A stretch of 64,000 nucleotides of DNA, from assembly GCA_034002865.1 (NCBI GenBank), contig JAVEZR010000001.1, forward strand, positions 53,751 through 117,750, read 5' to 3'. A program made the translations under genes and the position numbers. This stretch comes from UBA5209 sp034002865. GTDB taxonomy: Bacteria; Patescibacteriota; Dojkabacteria; SC72. The notes beneath the pieces are model-generated. The model worked only from the letters and a program-made list of their open reading frames with translations. It was not told the DNA's origin and did no database searches. Shown here in pieces: positions 33,734 to 42,276 of this stretch (positions are counted from its first letter, which is position 1; every line of letters begins with the position of its first letter).

Positions 33734-34732
33734 TTATCTAAGATATTTCTGAACATTCTGGTTATGTTCTGTTAAAGTCTCAGCGTAATGTGGATTCCCA
33801 CTTGCATCATGTATGTAGTAGTAATATTGGTTAGGTTTTGGATTTCTTACAGCATTTATAGCAGCTAAGCCTGGATTACATATTGGGGTAGGGGGATATC
33901 CCTGTCTCTTGTAAGTATTGTAAGGGTTATCATCCTGCTTGTCTGCTACAGTAATGGGTGACTTCCAATCCTTTTTAGGGTACAGAAGTGTAGCATCTAT
34001 TTGGAGTAACCACCCCTCTTTGTTTCTTCTTTGTATTATATCTGCAATCATTGGCCTATCTTCAGATGTATATCCTTCTCTTTCAACCATACTTGCAACA
34101 ATTATATCTTCATATGTATCTGTAAAACCAACCCTGTTCTTAAAGTTTGTAAGAAGTATACCTAGTATACTTTGAGTATCAGTATTTACAGAGAAAGAGT
34201 ATTTATCTGGGAAGAGGAAGCCTTCTAAATCTGTAAGTGGGTATGGTATTGCTAAGCTTTGGATATATTGTGGGTCTTCTGTTAATCTAAGGAACTCTTC
34301 TTTAGAGAAATTCGTACCATCTATCTTCTCATACTCAGATGCAATTATATTCGCAATCTCATCTTTTCTTAAACCCTCTGGTATTGTAATCCATACTCCT
34401 TGCTCTTTAGATGATTGTATCATCTGTGCAATCTCCTTTATATTTAAATTCTTTGGAATATCATACACACCGGCTTGTATCTTAGGTGCTAGTTTGTTGA
34501 GTTTGATATATATTTCAAAGTAGGTAGCCCACTTTTCTTTAAGTACCCCTGCAGTAATCAGGTCATCTATTATTGATTCTAGAGGTTCACCTTTCTCAAT
34601 TTCAAGTACAACCTTCTCACTACTGTCACTATTAGGTGTCTCAAGTGTAGAGTAGTAGGATTTTTTGATAAAGAAGGCTCCTATTACAACGGTAAGTAGG
34701 GCTAGTAAGAAAATTTTAATTATGGTCTTCAT
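33734..34732 (-). CDS. mltG: Endolytic transglycosylase MltG (YceG)
   Basis: A 332-residue protein with an N-terminal membrane helix (about 4-22), a LysM-like region (LEIEKGEPLESIIDDLITAG) and the YceG catalytic domain. LEGFLFPDKYSF contains the catalytic Glu; ASMVEREG, DATLLYP and PPTPICNPGLAAINA are further signatures. It cuts nascent glycan strands and sets their length. The start overlaps ruvX by 17 bases. Confidence 0.95.
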   Translation of the reverse strand: MKTIIKIFLLALLTVVIGAFFIKKSYYSTLETPNSDSSEKVVLEIEKGEPLESIIDDLITAGVLKEKWATYFEIYIKLNKLAPKIQAGVYDIPKNLNIKEIAQMIQSSKEQGVWITIPEGLRKDEIANIIASEYEKIDGTNFSKEEFLRLTEDPQYIQSLAIPYPLTDLEGFLFPDKYSFSVNTDTQSILGILLTNFKNRVGFTDTYEDIIVASMVEREGYTSEDRPMIADIIQRRNKEGWLLQIDATLLYPKKDWKSPITVADKQDDNPYNTYKRQGYPPTPICNPGLAAINAVRNPKPNQYYYYIHDASGNPHYAETLTEHNQNVQKYLR

Positions 34733-35168
34733 TCTTATTAGATTCTGAGTTTAAAAATTCTTGAAGAAACACAGTCGCAGCTATCTTATCTATCTTATGT
34801 CTTGATGACTTAGTATTCTGTCCTAGGGATAGTAACATATTTTGAGCTTCAGTTGTAGAATAGCTTTCATCTTGATATATGATAGGGAGATTGGTCAATT
34901 GAGAGAGCTTTTCTTTAAATGATTCTATTACCTTTGTAGTTTTAAGATGCTTACTATCAAAGATTTGAGGATTTCCTAAAAGTATAGTTTTTATTCTATA
35001 CTCCTCTATTATCCTAAGAATATCTTGAATTAGAGTATCCATACTTCTTCTCTTTGTTACTTCGAGTACCTCTAGTGGAGAAGCTATGACTCCCTTACTG
35101 TCAGAGAGTGCTAATCCAATTCTTTTGTTGCCATAGTCTATGGCTAATATTGGTTTTTGGGTTTGCAT
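34716..35168 (-). CDS. ruvX: RuvX/YqgF RNase H-fold protein
   Basis: A 150-residue protein of normal size: AIDYGNKRIGLALSD (first catalytic Asp), ILLGNPQ, DESYSTTEAQ, and the final DKIAATVFLQEFL with the last acidic residue. Roles proposed for the family are 16S rRNA 5' processing and Holliday-junction resolution. In many bacteria, as here, it sits between alaS and mltG, with 2 bases after alaS and a 17-base overlap with mltG. Confidence 0.94.
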   Translation of the reverse strand: MQTQKPILAIDYGNKRIGLALSDSKGVIASPLEVLEVTKRRSMDTLIQDILRIIEEYRIKTILLGNPQIFDSKHLKTTKVIESFKEKLSQLTNLPIIYQDESYSTTEAQNMLLSLGQNTKSSRHKIDKIAATVFLQEFLNSESNKNEDHN

Positions 35169-35170
35169 AT

Positions 35171-36919
35171 TTATTCTAATATTGCTTTTATCCTCTTTAT
35201 ACCTGCACCTACGTTTTCCTGCTTTACTATCTTAAATTTACCTAACTCTCTTGTATTAGATACATGAGGGCCGTTACATATCTCCAAGGAGTAGGGGTTC
35301 TCTTTTTCTCCAACATAGTACAGCTTTACGATATCTCCGTACCTTTCTTCAAAAGCAGCAAATGGGACTCTTTCTAATGCTTCCTGTTTAGATACCTCTT
35401 CAAAATTAACATCAAGGGATTTATTGATAGCGTCATTTACATACTTCTCTACCTTCTCTATTTGCTCTTGAGTTAATTTCTCATCACTAGGGAAATCTAA
35501 TCTAAGTCTTTCTGAGGTAATATTACTACCTTTCTGATATACATGATCTCCTAAGGTTTTCCTTAGGGCTTCAAGGAGTAGGTGTGTAGCTGTATGATAT
35601 CTTGTTGTCATTTCAGAGCTATCTGCTAAACCTCCCTTAAACATTCCTGCAGATGAGGTCCTAGATTTCTCTTGATGTTTACTTTGTGCTTCAGTAAAAC
35701 TCTCTTTGTTAATTATCTCTAACTCTTTCTCCTTTAGTATTTCTTCAATGACTTCTAGTGGTAATCCATATGTTTCGTACAGTTGGAATGCTTTCTCTCC
35801 ATTGATATGTCCTATCGTAGAGAGGGTCTTTTCTAACTCTTTTAAGCCATGCTCTACTGTCTTATTAAATTTCCTTTCCTCATCTTCTATGGTTTTAAGT
35901 ATGAAATCCCTTTTCTCTATTAACTGAGGCCATACATTTTTAAACTGTTCTATTGCTACATCTGCAACCTCTCTTGTAAATTCCCTATCTATCTCTAACT
36001 TTCTACCATGCCTTACAGCCCTTCTAATTAATCTCCTGAGAATATATCCCTGCTGTGTGTTAGAAGGTAAAACTCCATCCATCACAATCCAAGTAGCTGC
36101 CTTTAGATGGTCTGTAATTATTCTTTGGGATTTTAGATCCTCTGATTTAGAGAGTGTTTTTACTTTCTCAAATATCGGTCTGTATATGTCTACTTCGTAT
36201 ACAGAGTTTACCCCTTGGCATACTGAAACTAATCTATCTAACCCTCCTCCAAAATCTACATTATGTCTTCCTAATGGCTTGTATATACCATCTTCTAGTA
36301 GATATTCCATGAATACGTTATTGCCAATCTCTACTAATTCTCCACTGTCTGTTTTATAAAATAGCTCACTATCTGGACCACATGGACCACCAGATGGTAA
36401 GCCCCACCAGTTATCTTCTCTTCCTAATGGCATTATCCTTTCTTCTTTTCCTACCTTTGCATCTATTCCATATTTTGAGAATATCTCTTCCCATACAGCT
36501 ATTGAAACCTCATCTCTTGGTATATCTCCTTCACCTTCAAATACGGAGGCATATATTCTGTTAATATCTAGGCCTAATTCTTCTACAAAAAACTGTACTG
36601 TCATCTCTATAGCTTCCTTTTTAAAGTAGTCATTTAGAGACCAATTACCTAACATTTCAAAAGTTGTACAGTGAGTTGCATCTCCAACCTCATCTATATC
36701 TCCTGTCCTAACACATCGTTGAGAGTTAGTTAGCCTATTTCCTTCTGGATGTCTTTGACCTTTAAGAAAGGGCACTAATGGGAACATCCCTGAATTAACA
36801 AAGAGTACAGAGGGATCATCCTCTGGAACTAATGGTGCACTTGGAATCTCTTTATGATTTCTGTTTACAAAAAAATCTAAATATTTACCCCTTATATTTT
36901 CATATGTAAGATTGTTCAT
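35171..36919 (-). CDS. alaS: Alanyl-tRNA synthetase lacking the C-Ala domain
   Basis: A 582-residue class II synthetase: N-terminal IRGKYLDFFVNRNHKEIPSA, motif 2 region TNSQRCVRTGDIDEVG, GGGLDRLVSV-type motif 3, helical tRNA-binding domain, then an editing domain with HTATH (about 437-441) and CNGPH (about 549-553). The usual protein has about 870 residues. Here the gene ends just after the editing domain, directly before ruvX, so the oligomerisation/C-Ala domain is absent rather than displaced. The editing Cys motif CNGPH differs from the usual CGGTH and resembles ThrRS. First gene of its operon, with an extended -10 7 bases upstream. Confidence 0.95.
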   Translation of the reverse strand: MNNLTYENIRGKYLDFFVNRNHKEIPSAPLVPEDDPSVLFVNSGMFPLVPFLKGQRHPEGNRLTNSQRCVRTGDIDEVGDATHCTTFEMLGNWSLNDYFKKEAIEMTVQFFVEELGLDINRIYASVFEGEGDIPRDEVSIAVWEEIFSKYGIDAKVGKEERIMPLGREDNWWGLPSGGPCGPDSELFYKTDSGELVEIGNNVFMEYLLEDGIYKPLGRHNVDFGGGLDRLVSVCQGVNSVYEVDIYRPIFEKVKTLSKSEDLKSQRIITDHLKAATWIVMDGVLPSNTQQGYILRRLIRRAVRHGRKLEIDREFTREVADVAIEQFKNVWPQLIEKRDFILKTIEDEERKFNKTVEHGLKELEKTLSTIGHINGEKAFQLYETYGLPLEVIEEILKEKELEIINKESFTEAQSKHQEKSRTSSAGMFKGGLADSSEMTTRYHTATHLLLEALRKTLGDHVYQKGSNITSERLRLDFPSDEKLTQEQIEKVEKYVNDAINKSLDVNFEEVSKQEALERVPFAAFEERYGDIVKLYYVGEKENPYSLEICNGPHVSNTRELGKFKIVKQENVGAGIKRIKAILE

Positions 36920-36926
36920 AGGAATG

Positions 36927-36935
36927 ATTATACCA
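36927..36935 (-). promoter_or_regulatory. Extended -10 promoter of alaS-ruvX-mltG-LCP-holA
   Basis: TGGTATAAT on the minus strand, a perfect extended -10, with 7 bases to the alaS ATG. Predicted leaderless. No clear -35, as usual for extended -10 promoters. Confidence 0.65.
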
Positions 36936-36963
36936 AATGAGAACTCTGTATTCGAGGAGAATA

Positions 36964-38820
36964 TTAGGAATTATCGTCATCCTCTTTCTTTGCAGCGTCA
37001 ATCTCTGTTAGAAGTATTGAAAGGTCTGCTTCTGGCTCTGGAATACTGGTAGCTTCATTTTGAGTCACACTTTCTATCGGCTTAGGTGCTTGAAAAGATT
37101 CTGTTACTAAGTTTTCAACATCGCTACTATTACTGTACGGGTCGATATTCCCAGGGTTATTATCTTTCGGTGTAGATGGAGGGAGAGTAGGATTAATGGT
37201 TTTCGACTCTTGAGAGTCATCTTTCCATACAGCAAAAATTATCATTGGAGTGAATATCGCAAGTACTACTAACGCAATACCTCCTGCAATTATTAATGCA
37301 ACCCTTTTGTTAATGTAGTAGCCGAAGATATTAAAACTATCAGGGTCTACATCTTCACCATCTGAGATGGAAAAGGTCCAACTCTTTTCTACAGCCTTCT
37401 CTGAGCTATCTGAGAATGAAATATCAACTTTATGTACACCCTGTTCTAAAATTTCTTCAGGTAGGTATATTACAGTATATTCATATTCAGATATCTTGTT
37501 GATTTTTATCTCAGATGTAATATCACTGTCATCAAGTAATACTTTTATACTCTCTTGGTTAACAGTAGAGTCTCTGGAAGCTATTAATGATGCTTTTATA
37601 GTGGGTTTGTTGTTCTGTACAGTATCAGAGCTTGTTGGGGAGAAGTTGATAACTTGGGGGGTATCTAGTACTACAGAATCATCAGGCTCTTTACCCTCTA
37701 TTTGTCCTTTGGCTATTACAATCTCTTGTGAGACATCCATTCCAATGGCTTCAGGTTTCTGATTGTCTATAGCTCTAAGAATTACTCTGTACGTACCATC
37801 TTTAAATTGTGAAGTATCTATGTCATATGATGATCTGTTATACTCAATTTCTTTATCTATACTTATCCAACTCTTTTCATTTGTAGGGTTAGAGGAAAGA
37901 TACATTTCAAACCTAACAATGTGATTATCATCTACAGCATCCCATGCTACTTTAAGAGTTTTTTGATCAGAGATAACGGTTCTTGTTAGTGGTTCTATTA
38001 TCTTTACAGTAGGTATATCATTCTCTTTAGGACTTACACTTACAACCCATGATTGAGAGGCAAGATGCTTACTGTATCCATCATGAATGAAGATATTGGC
38101 CAGGTAACTGGCAGCGTCTGTTGTAGAGCCCCTAAACTTTATTGTAAGTTTTCCATTACCTCCATCTTCTATTACAGTTGCTTTTAACCAATCAGTACCA
38201 GGAGTAAATGAGTATGAGTAGTTTATTGTATCTCCATCTATGTCTTCTGCTACTAATGTGTATTCATATGTATCCCCTGTCTTTATACTTTGAGATGGTA
38301 TGGAGTTTTTAGGAAGAGTCACAAATATTGGTTTAGAGTTATCAGCTATGGCTCTTACTCCAGACACATCATATGGACTACTGACTACACATTCATATGT
38401 TTTCTTGTTTAAATCAAGCATTAAGCCCTTAATCTCATATGCTTTTGCAGCAGTAGGGGTGAAATTGAATGACTCTGATACTCTTTTGGGTACATCTTCA
38501 CCATATGTTTTGCTTAGTAGAGGGTTGTTGTTCTCATCAATAACGGAGAGAGCTTTTATACCTAAAGATGTAGAGAGTGCATCTATCTGTACTCTAAAAG
38601 TGCTATCTACTTCCAGAGAGTATGGGTTTACATTTGGGAAGGAGATTACACAGGGGTTAACATCACTTACCTCTATATCATCAAAGGCCCTGTTTCTAAT
38701 ATCAAAACTCTCATCTTGTAAAAGACCGACAACAAAGACTGGTATTGAGAGGAGAAGGAGAAAGGTTAGAAACAAACTTCTTCCTTTTCTACTTTTTCTT
38801 GGGGCAAATTTTGACTTCAT
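36964..38820 (-). CDS. Surface protein with cadherin/Ig-like repeats and C-terminal membrane anchor
   Basis: A 618-residue protein with an N-terminal hydrophobic segment (about 15-33), several beta-sandwich domains (cadherin-like DTYEYTLVAEDIDGDTINYS about 175-195; Ig-like PTVKIIEPLTRTVISDQKTL; another around 400-490), a membrane helix (about 508-532, RVALIIAGGIALVVLAIF) and a Pro/Asn/Glu-rich cytoplasmic tail. It probably displays adhesive or spacer domains. Two Cys pairs may stabilise the first domain. A TATTAT 7 bases before the ATG suggests an own leaderless transcript. Confidence 0.65.
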   Translation of the reverse strand: MKSKFAPRKSRKGRSLFLTFLLLLSIPVFVVGLLQDESFDIRNRAFDDIEVSDVNPCVISFPNVNPYSLEVDSTFRVQIDALSTSLGIKALSVIDENNNPLLSKTYGEDVPKRVSESFNFTPTAAKAYEIKGLMLDLNKKTYECVVSSPYDVSGVRAIADNSKPIFVTLPKNSIPSQSIKTGDTYEYTLVAEDIDGDTINYSYSFTPGTDWLKATVIEDGGNGKLTIKFRGSTTDAASYLANIFIHDGYSKHLASQSWVVSVSPKENDIPTVKIIEPLTRTVISDQKTLKVAWDAVDDNHIVRFEMYLSSNPTNEKSWISIDKEIEYNRSSYDIDTSQFKDGTYRVILRAIDNQKPEAIGMDVSQEIVIAKGQIEGKEPDDSVVLDTPQVINFSPTSSDTVQNNKPTIKASLIASRDSTVNQESIKVLLDDSDITSEIKINKISEYEYTVIYLPEEILEQGVHKVDISFSDSSEKAVEKSWTFSISDGEDVDPDSFNIFGYYINKRVALIIAGGIALVVLAIFTPMIIFAVWKDDSQESKTINPTLPPSTPKDNNPGNIDPYSNSSDVENLVTESFQAPKPIESVTQNEATSIPEPEADLSILLTEIDAAKKEDDDNS

Positions 38821-38827
38821 TAGATAT

Positions 38828-38833
38828 ATAATA
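38828..38833 (-). promoter_or_regulatory. -10 box of the 36964 gene
   Basis: TATTAT on the minus strand, 7 bases before the ATG; no good -35. Confidence 0.3.
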
Positions 38834-38837
38834 ATGG

Positions 38838-40181
38838 TTATTTATTAGTAACTGCAAGTTGATCGTTTATATCCTTCTCTACATTAGTTAAAATACTCTT
38901 TGCTTCTTTCTTGTTCTCTGCTACCTCTGTTATTGCTTCTCTAAGTAACTCCTCTACAAATCCCTGATCTCCCATCTGCCAGGATTTCATATATGGTGCC
39001 ATCTCACCAATAGCTTTGGTGTACGGATTAGCTAAGAGATCTGAGTTAAGACTTATTCTAGAGTAAGGTTCTCCAAAGGCTCGTATTTTAGAGGAGTTTG
39101 TAAAGAGTAGCTTCTGCTGTTCAGGTTCACTTAGGTATTTAATAAATTTCCAGGCCTCTTTACTATTTATGCTTGTTTTACTCACACTGTCTCCCCAATA
39201 CATTGAGTAGTATACAGGGTCATTGTTAGGTAGCTGAGGTAAGCTTGCTAATCCAAACTCTATCTGTGGAGCGGCTTGCAATATATCGAAAGCTCTCCAG
39301 CTAGGAGCAAACATCATAGCTAACTCTCCTTTAAAGAATGTTGTTAAATCACTTGCTAAATATGATGCCCATGTAGGATTACTTCCTGATGCAAAGCTAG
39401 TGTATGTGGTGAGAGCTGTAATGGCCCTTTCTGAGGTTAAGTTTACTTGATTCCTACTACTATTCATTATACTTGCATTGTTTTGAAGCATTAGAAAACC
39501 GAGTATGTCTGCTGAGTGTACAATATTTCTTGCAGTTCCAATTGCTAGACCAGATTGAGTTATTCTCCCAGAGCTATCTCTTTTGGTAAGCTTGTCTGCT
39601 GCTTCCATAAAGGTATCCCAATCTTCTGGGGGTTCATTGTATCCGGCTGCTGAAAGAAGCTGCTTGTTGTAAATAACCATGAGGCCATCTATCTCCCAAG
39701 GTATCGCGTATATCTGCCCATCTGCACCTGTAAAATCATCTATAGCTGTAGGGTAAAACTCTTCTGCGTACTCCTGTGTAGACATTACTTCATTGGGTAA
39801 TGGAGTTAAGAATGTTTGGTATTTAGGTAACCATGTGTTGTTAATCCTAACTATGTCGGGTGCTGGTTCTGTAGAGCTAGTAGATTGTTGTAGTCTGGTA
39901 TATACTCGGCTCTCGTAGTTTTTAAAAGTTTGTTGAGAGTAGAGTATCTTTACTCCAGGATTTTCTGATTCGTATTTATCTATAATCGGTTGAATTACAT
40001 CAGTAGGTTCCCATAACCCCCAATATATTAGTTCTACCTGTTGTGAAGTATCTGGCTTATCAGGTTCAGTACCACCATCTTTCTTCTTAGAAAGTATAAT
40101 GGCAGTTACTGTTACTAATATCAAAAGTACAACTGTTACTGCTGATAGTATTATGACTAATTTCTTTTGATCCTTTTCCAT
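38838..40181 (-). CDS. Family 1 extracellular solute-binding protein, membrane-anchored
   Basis: A 447-residue sugar-type substrate-binding protein: N-terminal membrane helix (about 9-30) instead of a lipobox, short linker, then VELIYWGLWEPTDVIQPII, YESENPGVKI, IYAIPWEIDGLMVIYNK, WDTFMEAADKLTK and a C-lobe with ELAMMFAPSWRAFDI. This is the layout of the MalE-like family. No ABC permease or ATPase is adjacent, so it may serve a transporter elsewhere or act as a free sensor. TACAAT lies 8 bases before the ATG. Confidence 0.85.
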   Translation of the reverse strand: MEKDQKKLVIILSAVTVVLLILVTVTAIILSKKKDGGTEPDKPDTSQQVELIYWGLWEPTDVIQPIIDKYESENPGVKILYSQQTFKNYESRVYTRLQQSTSSTEPAPDIVRINNTWLPKYQTFLTPLPNEVMSTQEYAEEFYPTAIDDFTGADGQIYAIPWEIDGLMVIYNKQLLSAAGYNEPPEDWDTFMEAADKLTKRDSSGRITQSGLAIGTARNIVHSADILGFLMLQNNASIMNSSRNQVNLTSERAITALTTYTSFASGSNPTWASYLASDLTTFFKGELAMMFAPSWRAFDILQAAPQIEFGLASLPQLPNNDPVYYSMYWGDSVSKTSINSKEAWKFIKYLSEPEQQKLLFTNSSKIRAFGEPYSRISLNSDLLANPYTKAIGEMAPYMKSWQMGDQGFVEELLREAITEVAENKKEAKSILTNVEKDINDQLAVTNK

Positions 40182-40189
40182 TAAATATC

Positions 40190-40195
40190 ATTGTA
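40190..40195 (-). promoter_or_regulatory. -10 box of the solute-binding protein gene
   Basis: TACAAT on the minus strand, 8 bases before the ATG; no good -35. Confidence 0.35.
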
Positions 40196-40201
40196 CAAAA
40201 A

Positions 40202-40996
40202 TTAGAATCTTTCTGCTACTACAACTAATCTTTTTGTTCCAACTCCAAGTGGCCAACAAGTCATCATTGTTAATGTTTCCTTGTCACTCTGGCTCTTTAG
40301 TATGGAAAAATCATCAGGAGAAACTATTCTTTTATTCCTAACAATATATCTTAATTCCTCTCCTCCCTTATTTATACTCACACTATCTCCTATATCTACC
40401 CCCTCTAATCTTGTAAATATCGTCTCTGGTAAGTTGGAGTGCCTACTAAAGAATTTCTCTACAGCACTATGTCCATAGATAAAGGAGTTACCACCATCTC
40501 CTGGTAGAGGTGTTCCCTTAAAGTGAGCCAATCCGAACTTAAGGTATTGGTCATATATTTTTTCATCAGAGCTTTCTACATTAGGAGTAATACGTATATC
40601 CTTAATATCTATCTTCTCGATAGTGATATACATATTCTCTGAGTAATCTTTATTTACTATGATTGGTTTACTAGTTTTTGTTTGGGGATCATATGTAAAA
40701 ATTCCTTGATACTGTAACCCTTCTGCACTATCCGAGAGATTTGCAAAGTAGCTTTTACCTGGATCATAGTAGGCAAATTCATCTGCAATATACTGTCTGT
40801 ATGACTCTGGGAGAGGATCTTTCATAATCCTCTGTTTAAGCTCTTGGAATTCTCCCTGTACGTATGACCTAGTGAGAGGGAATACCTGACTTATGATTAC
40901 TACTATTCCTACCACTCCTAGTATCCAAGCTATAGTTTTTTTCATCCTTTTTACTTTCCTCTCATCTATAGAGGATATTTCTATGTTTTCATCCAT
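40202..40996 (-). CDS. Sortase
   Basis: A 264-residue transpeptidase anchored by an N-terminal helix (about 20-40). The catalytic residues are visible: His in FIYGHSA, Cys in LTMMTCWPLG, Arg in GTKRLVVV, all in the usual order. Sortases join sorted proteins to the wall or to each other. No canonical LPxTG protein was found in the window; TPSTG in the 29531 product is the only near-match. The ATG at 40996 is preferred over 41002 because ATGACA-17-TAAGAT ends 6 bases before it. It diverges from dnaJ. Confidence 0.88.
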   Translation of the reverse strand: MDENIEISSIDERKVKRMKKTIAWILGVVGIVVIISQVFPLTRSYVQGEFQELKQRIMKDPLPESYRQYIADEFAYYDPGKSYFANLSDSAEGLQYQGIFTYDPQTKTSKPIIVNKDYSENMYITIEKIDIKDIRITPNVESSDEKIYDQYLKFGLAHFKGTPLPGDGGNSFIYGHSAVEKFFSRHSNLPETIFTRLEGVDIGDSVSINKGGEELRYIVRNKRIVSPDDFSILKSQSDKETLTMMTCWPLGVGTKRLVVVAERF

Positions 40997-41002
40997 CTTC
41001 AT

Positions 41003-41031
41003 ATCTTATCAATTAAATATTTCTCTGTCAT
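41003..41031 (-). promoter_or_regulatory. Promoter of the sortase gene
   Basis: On the minus strand ATGACA (41026-41031), 17 bases, TAAGAT (41003-41008), then 6 bases to ATG 40996. Leaderless, and decides the start. Confidence 0.6.
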
Positions 41032-41034
41032 TTC

Positions 41035-41061
41035 TTGGCACTCTTTGTAATTGTTTGCTAG
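41035..41061 (+). promoter_or_regulatory. CIRCE-like HrcA operator of dnaJ
   Basis: TTGGCACTC, 9 bases, GTTTGCTAG: left arm 8/9 and right arm 6/9 to the CIRCE consensus, exact 9-9-9 spacing. It shares the variant right arm TTTGCTA with the groES site. It overlaps both promoter boxes, so bound HrcA would block polymerase. Confidence 0.62.
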
Positions 41062-41064
41062 AAT
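41035..41064 (+). promoter_or_regulatory. Promoter of dnaJ
   Basis: TTGGCA (41035-41040), 18 bases, TAGAAT (41059-41064), then 7 bases to ATG 41072. A leaderless start is predicted. The whole promoter is covered by the CIRCE-like element. Confidence 0.65.
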
Positions 41065-41071
41065 TGTACCC

Positions 41072-42163
41072 ATGAGCAAGAAAGATTACTATGAAATCCT
41101 TGGGATTTCAAAAGAAGCAAAAAAAGAAGAGATAAAGAAAGCATACAGGAAACTTGTTAAGAAGTATCATCCAGATGTAAATAAAGAATCTGGAACAGAT
41201 GAGAAATTTAAAGAAGTTCAGGAGGCATATGAAGTACTCTCTGATGAATCTAAGAGAAAGGCATATGATCAGTATGGACATGCAGGAACAGAAGGTTTTA
41301 ATCCTGGAGCAGGCTTTAATGGATACAGTACATATGGGGACGCCCCTTTTGATATGGGAGACATCTTTAATACTTTCTTTGGAGGAGGTGCAAGTAACTT
41401 TGGTTTTGATTTTGGACAGGGTGGGTCTAGAAGACAATCCAATTTAGGTGAAGATTTAAGATACAGAGTTAAGGTCACTTTTGCAGAGGCAATGAAGGGT
41501 GGAGAGTACAAGATAGGGATTAAGAAAAATGTTAGATGTAGTAGGTGTAGCGGAACTGGTAGTGAGAGTGGTAAAAGAAAAACCTGTGATGTATGTAACG
41601 GTACAGGTAAAGAGAGGAGAGTACAAAACAGTTTCTTAGGACAAATAGCAGTTATGGCTGAGTGTTCTAAGTGTAGAGGTATGGGTACAATTCCAGAAAA
41701 GGCTTGTACTGTATGTTCTGGTACAGGTATTGAATCTAAGAGTGAGGCAGTTAAGGTAAGAATACCTGCAGGTGCATACGATGGAATGGTCCTTCGTTTT
41801 AGAGAGGGTGGTAATGCTGGTGTAGGTGGTGGAGAATTCGGAGATCTATATATTGAGGTAGAAGTAGAACCCTCTGTAAAGTTTGATAGAAGGGGGAATG
41901 ACTTGTACTCTATAGAAGATATCCCAGTTCACCTTGCAGTGTTAGGAGGCAATATTCAAATCGAAACTGTAGATGGTACTGTTAAGCTTAAGATTCCTAA
42001 GGGTACTCAATCGGGCTCTGTATTTAGAGTGAGGGGTGAAGGTGCACCTGTTCTTGGTAAAGATGGCTCTAAGGGAGATCTATATGTACGTATAGATGTA
42101 AATATTCCAGAGAAATTAAGTAGGCAAGAGAAGAAGCTTTGGGAAGAGCTAAGTTCTCAGTAA
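41072..42163 (+). CDS. dnaJ: Chaperone DnaJ
   Basis: A 363-residue type I Hsp40. The J domain (1-70) carries HPD in KKYHPDVNK. A Gly/Phe-rich linker follows (about 75-125), then four CxxCxGxG zinc repeats (CSRCSGTG, CDVCNGTG, CSKCRGMG, CTVCSGTG) and the two C-terminal beta domains. It delivers unfolded clients to DnaK, which is not in the window. ATG 41072 is chosen over the in-frame TTG at 41051, which lies inside the promoter. Likely controlled by HrcA through the overlapping CIRCE-like site. Confidence 0.97.
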   Translation: MSKKDYYEILGISKEAKKEEIKKAYRKLVKKYHPDVNKESGTDEKFKEVQEAYEVLSDESKRKAYDQYGHAGTEGFNPGAGFNGYSTYGDAPFDMGDIFNTFFGGGASNFGFDFGQGGSRRQSNLGEDLRYRVKVTFAEAMKGGEYKIGIKKNVRCSRCSGTGSESGKRKTCDVCNGTGKERRVQNSFLGQIAVMAECSKCRGMGTIPEKACTVCSGTGIESKSEAVKVRIPAGAYDGMVLRFREGGNAGVGGGEFGDLYIEVEVEPSVKFDRRGNDLYSIEDIPVHLAVLGGNIQIETVDGTVKLKIPKGTQSGSVFRVRGEGAPVLGKDGSKGDLYVRIDVNIPEKLSRQEKKLWEELSSQ

Positions 42164-42210
42164 GGTTTACATACTAAACTATTTCTGCTATTATTAACCA
42201 GTTATACAGG

Positions 42211-42240
42211 AGGGTGGGGCGAAGGTCTCACCTTTTTTTT
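42211..42240 (+). terminator. Intrinsic terminator of dnaJ
   Basis: Ten-pair stem AGGGTGGGGC / GTCTCACCTT with GAAG loop (three G-T pairs), running into eight T. Confidence 0.85.
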
Positions 42241-42276
42241 AGTAAAGATATTTTAATTTGTTAGATATATATAAAA

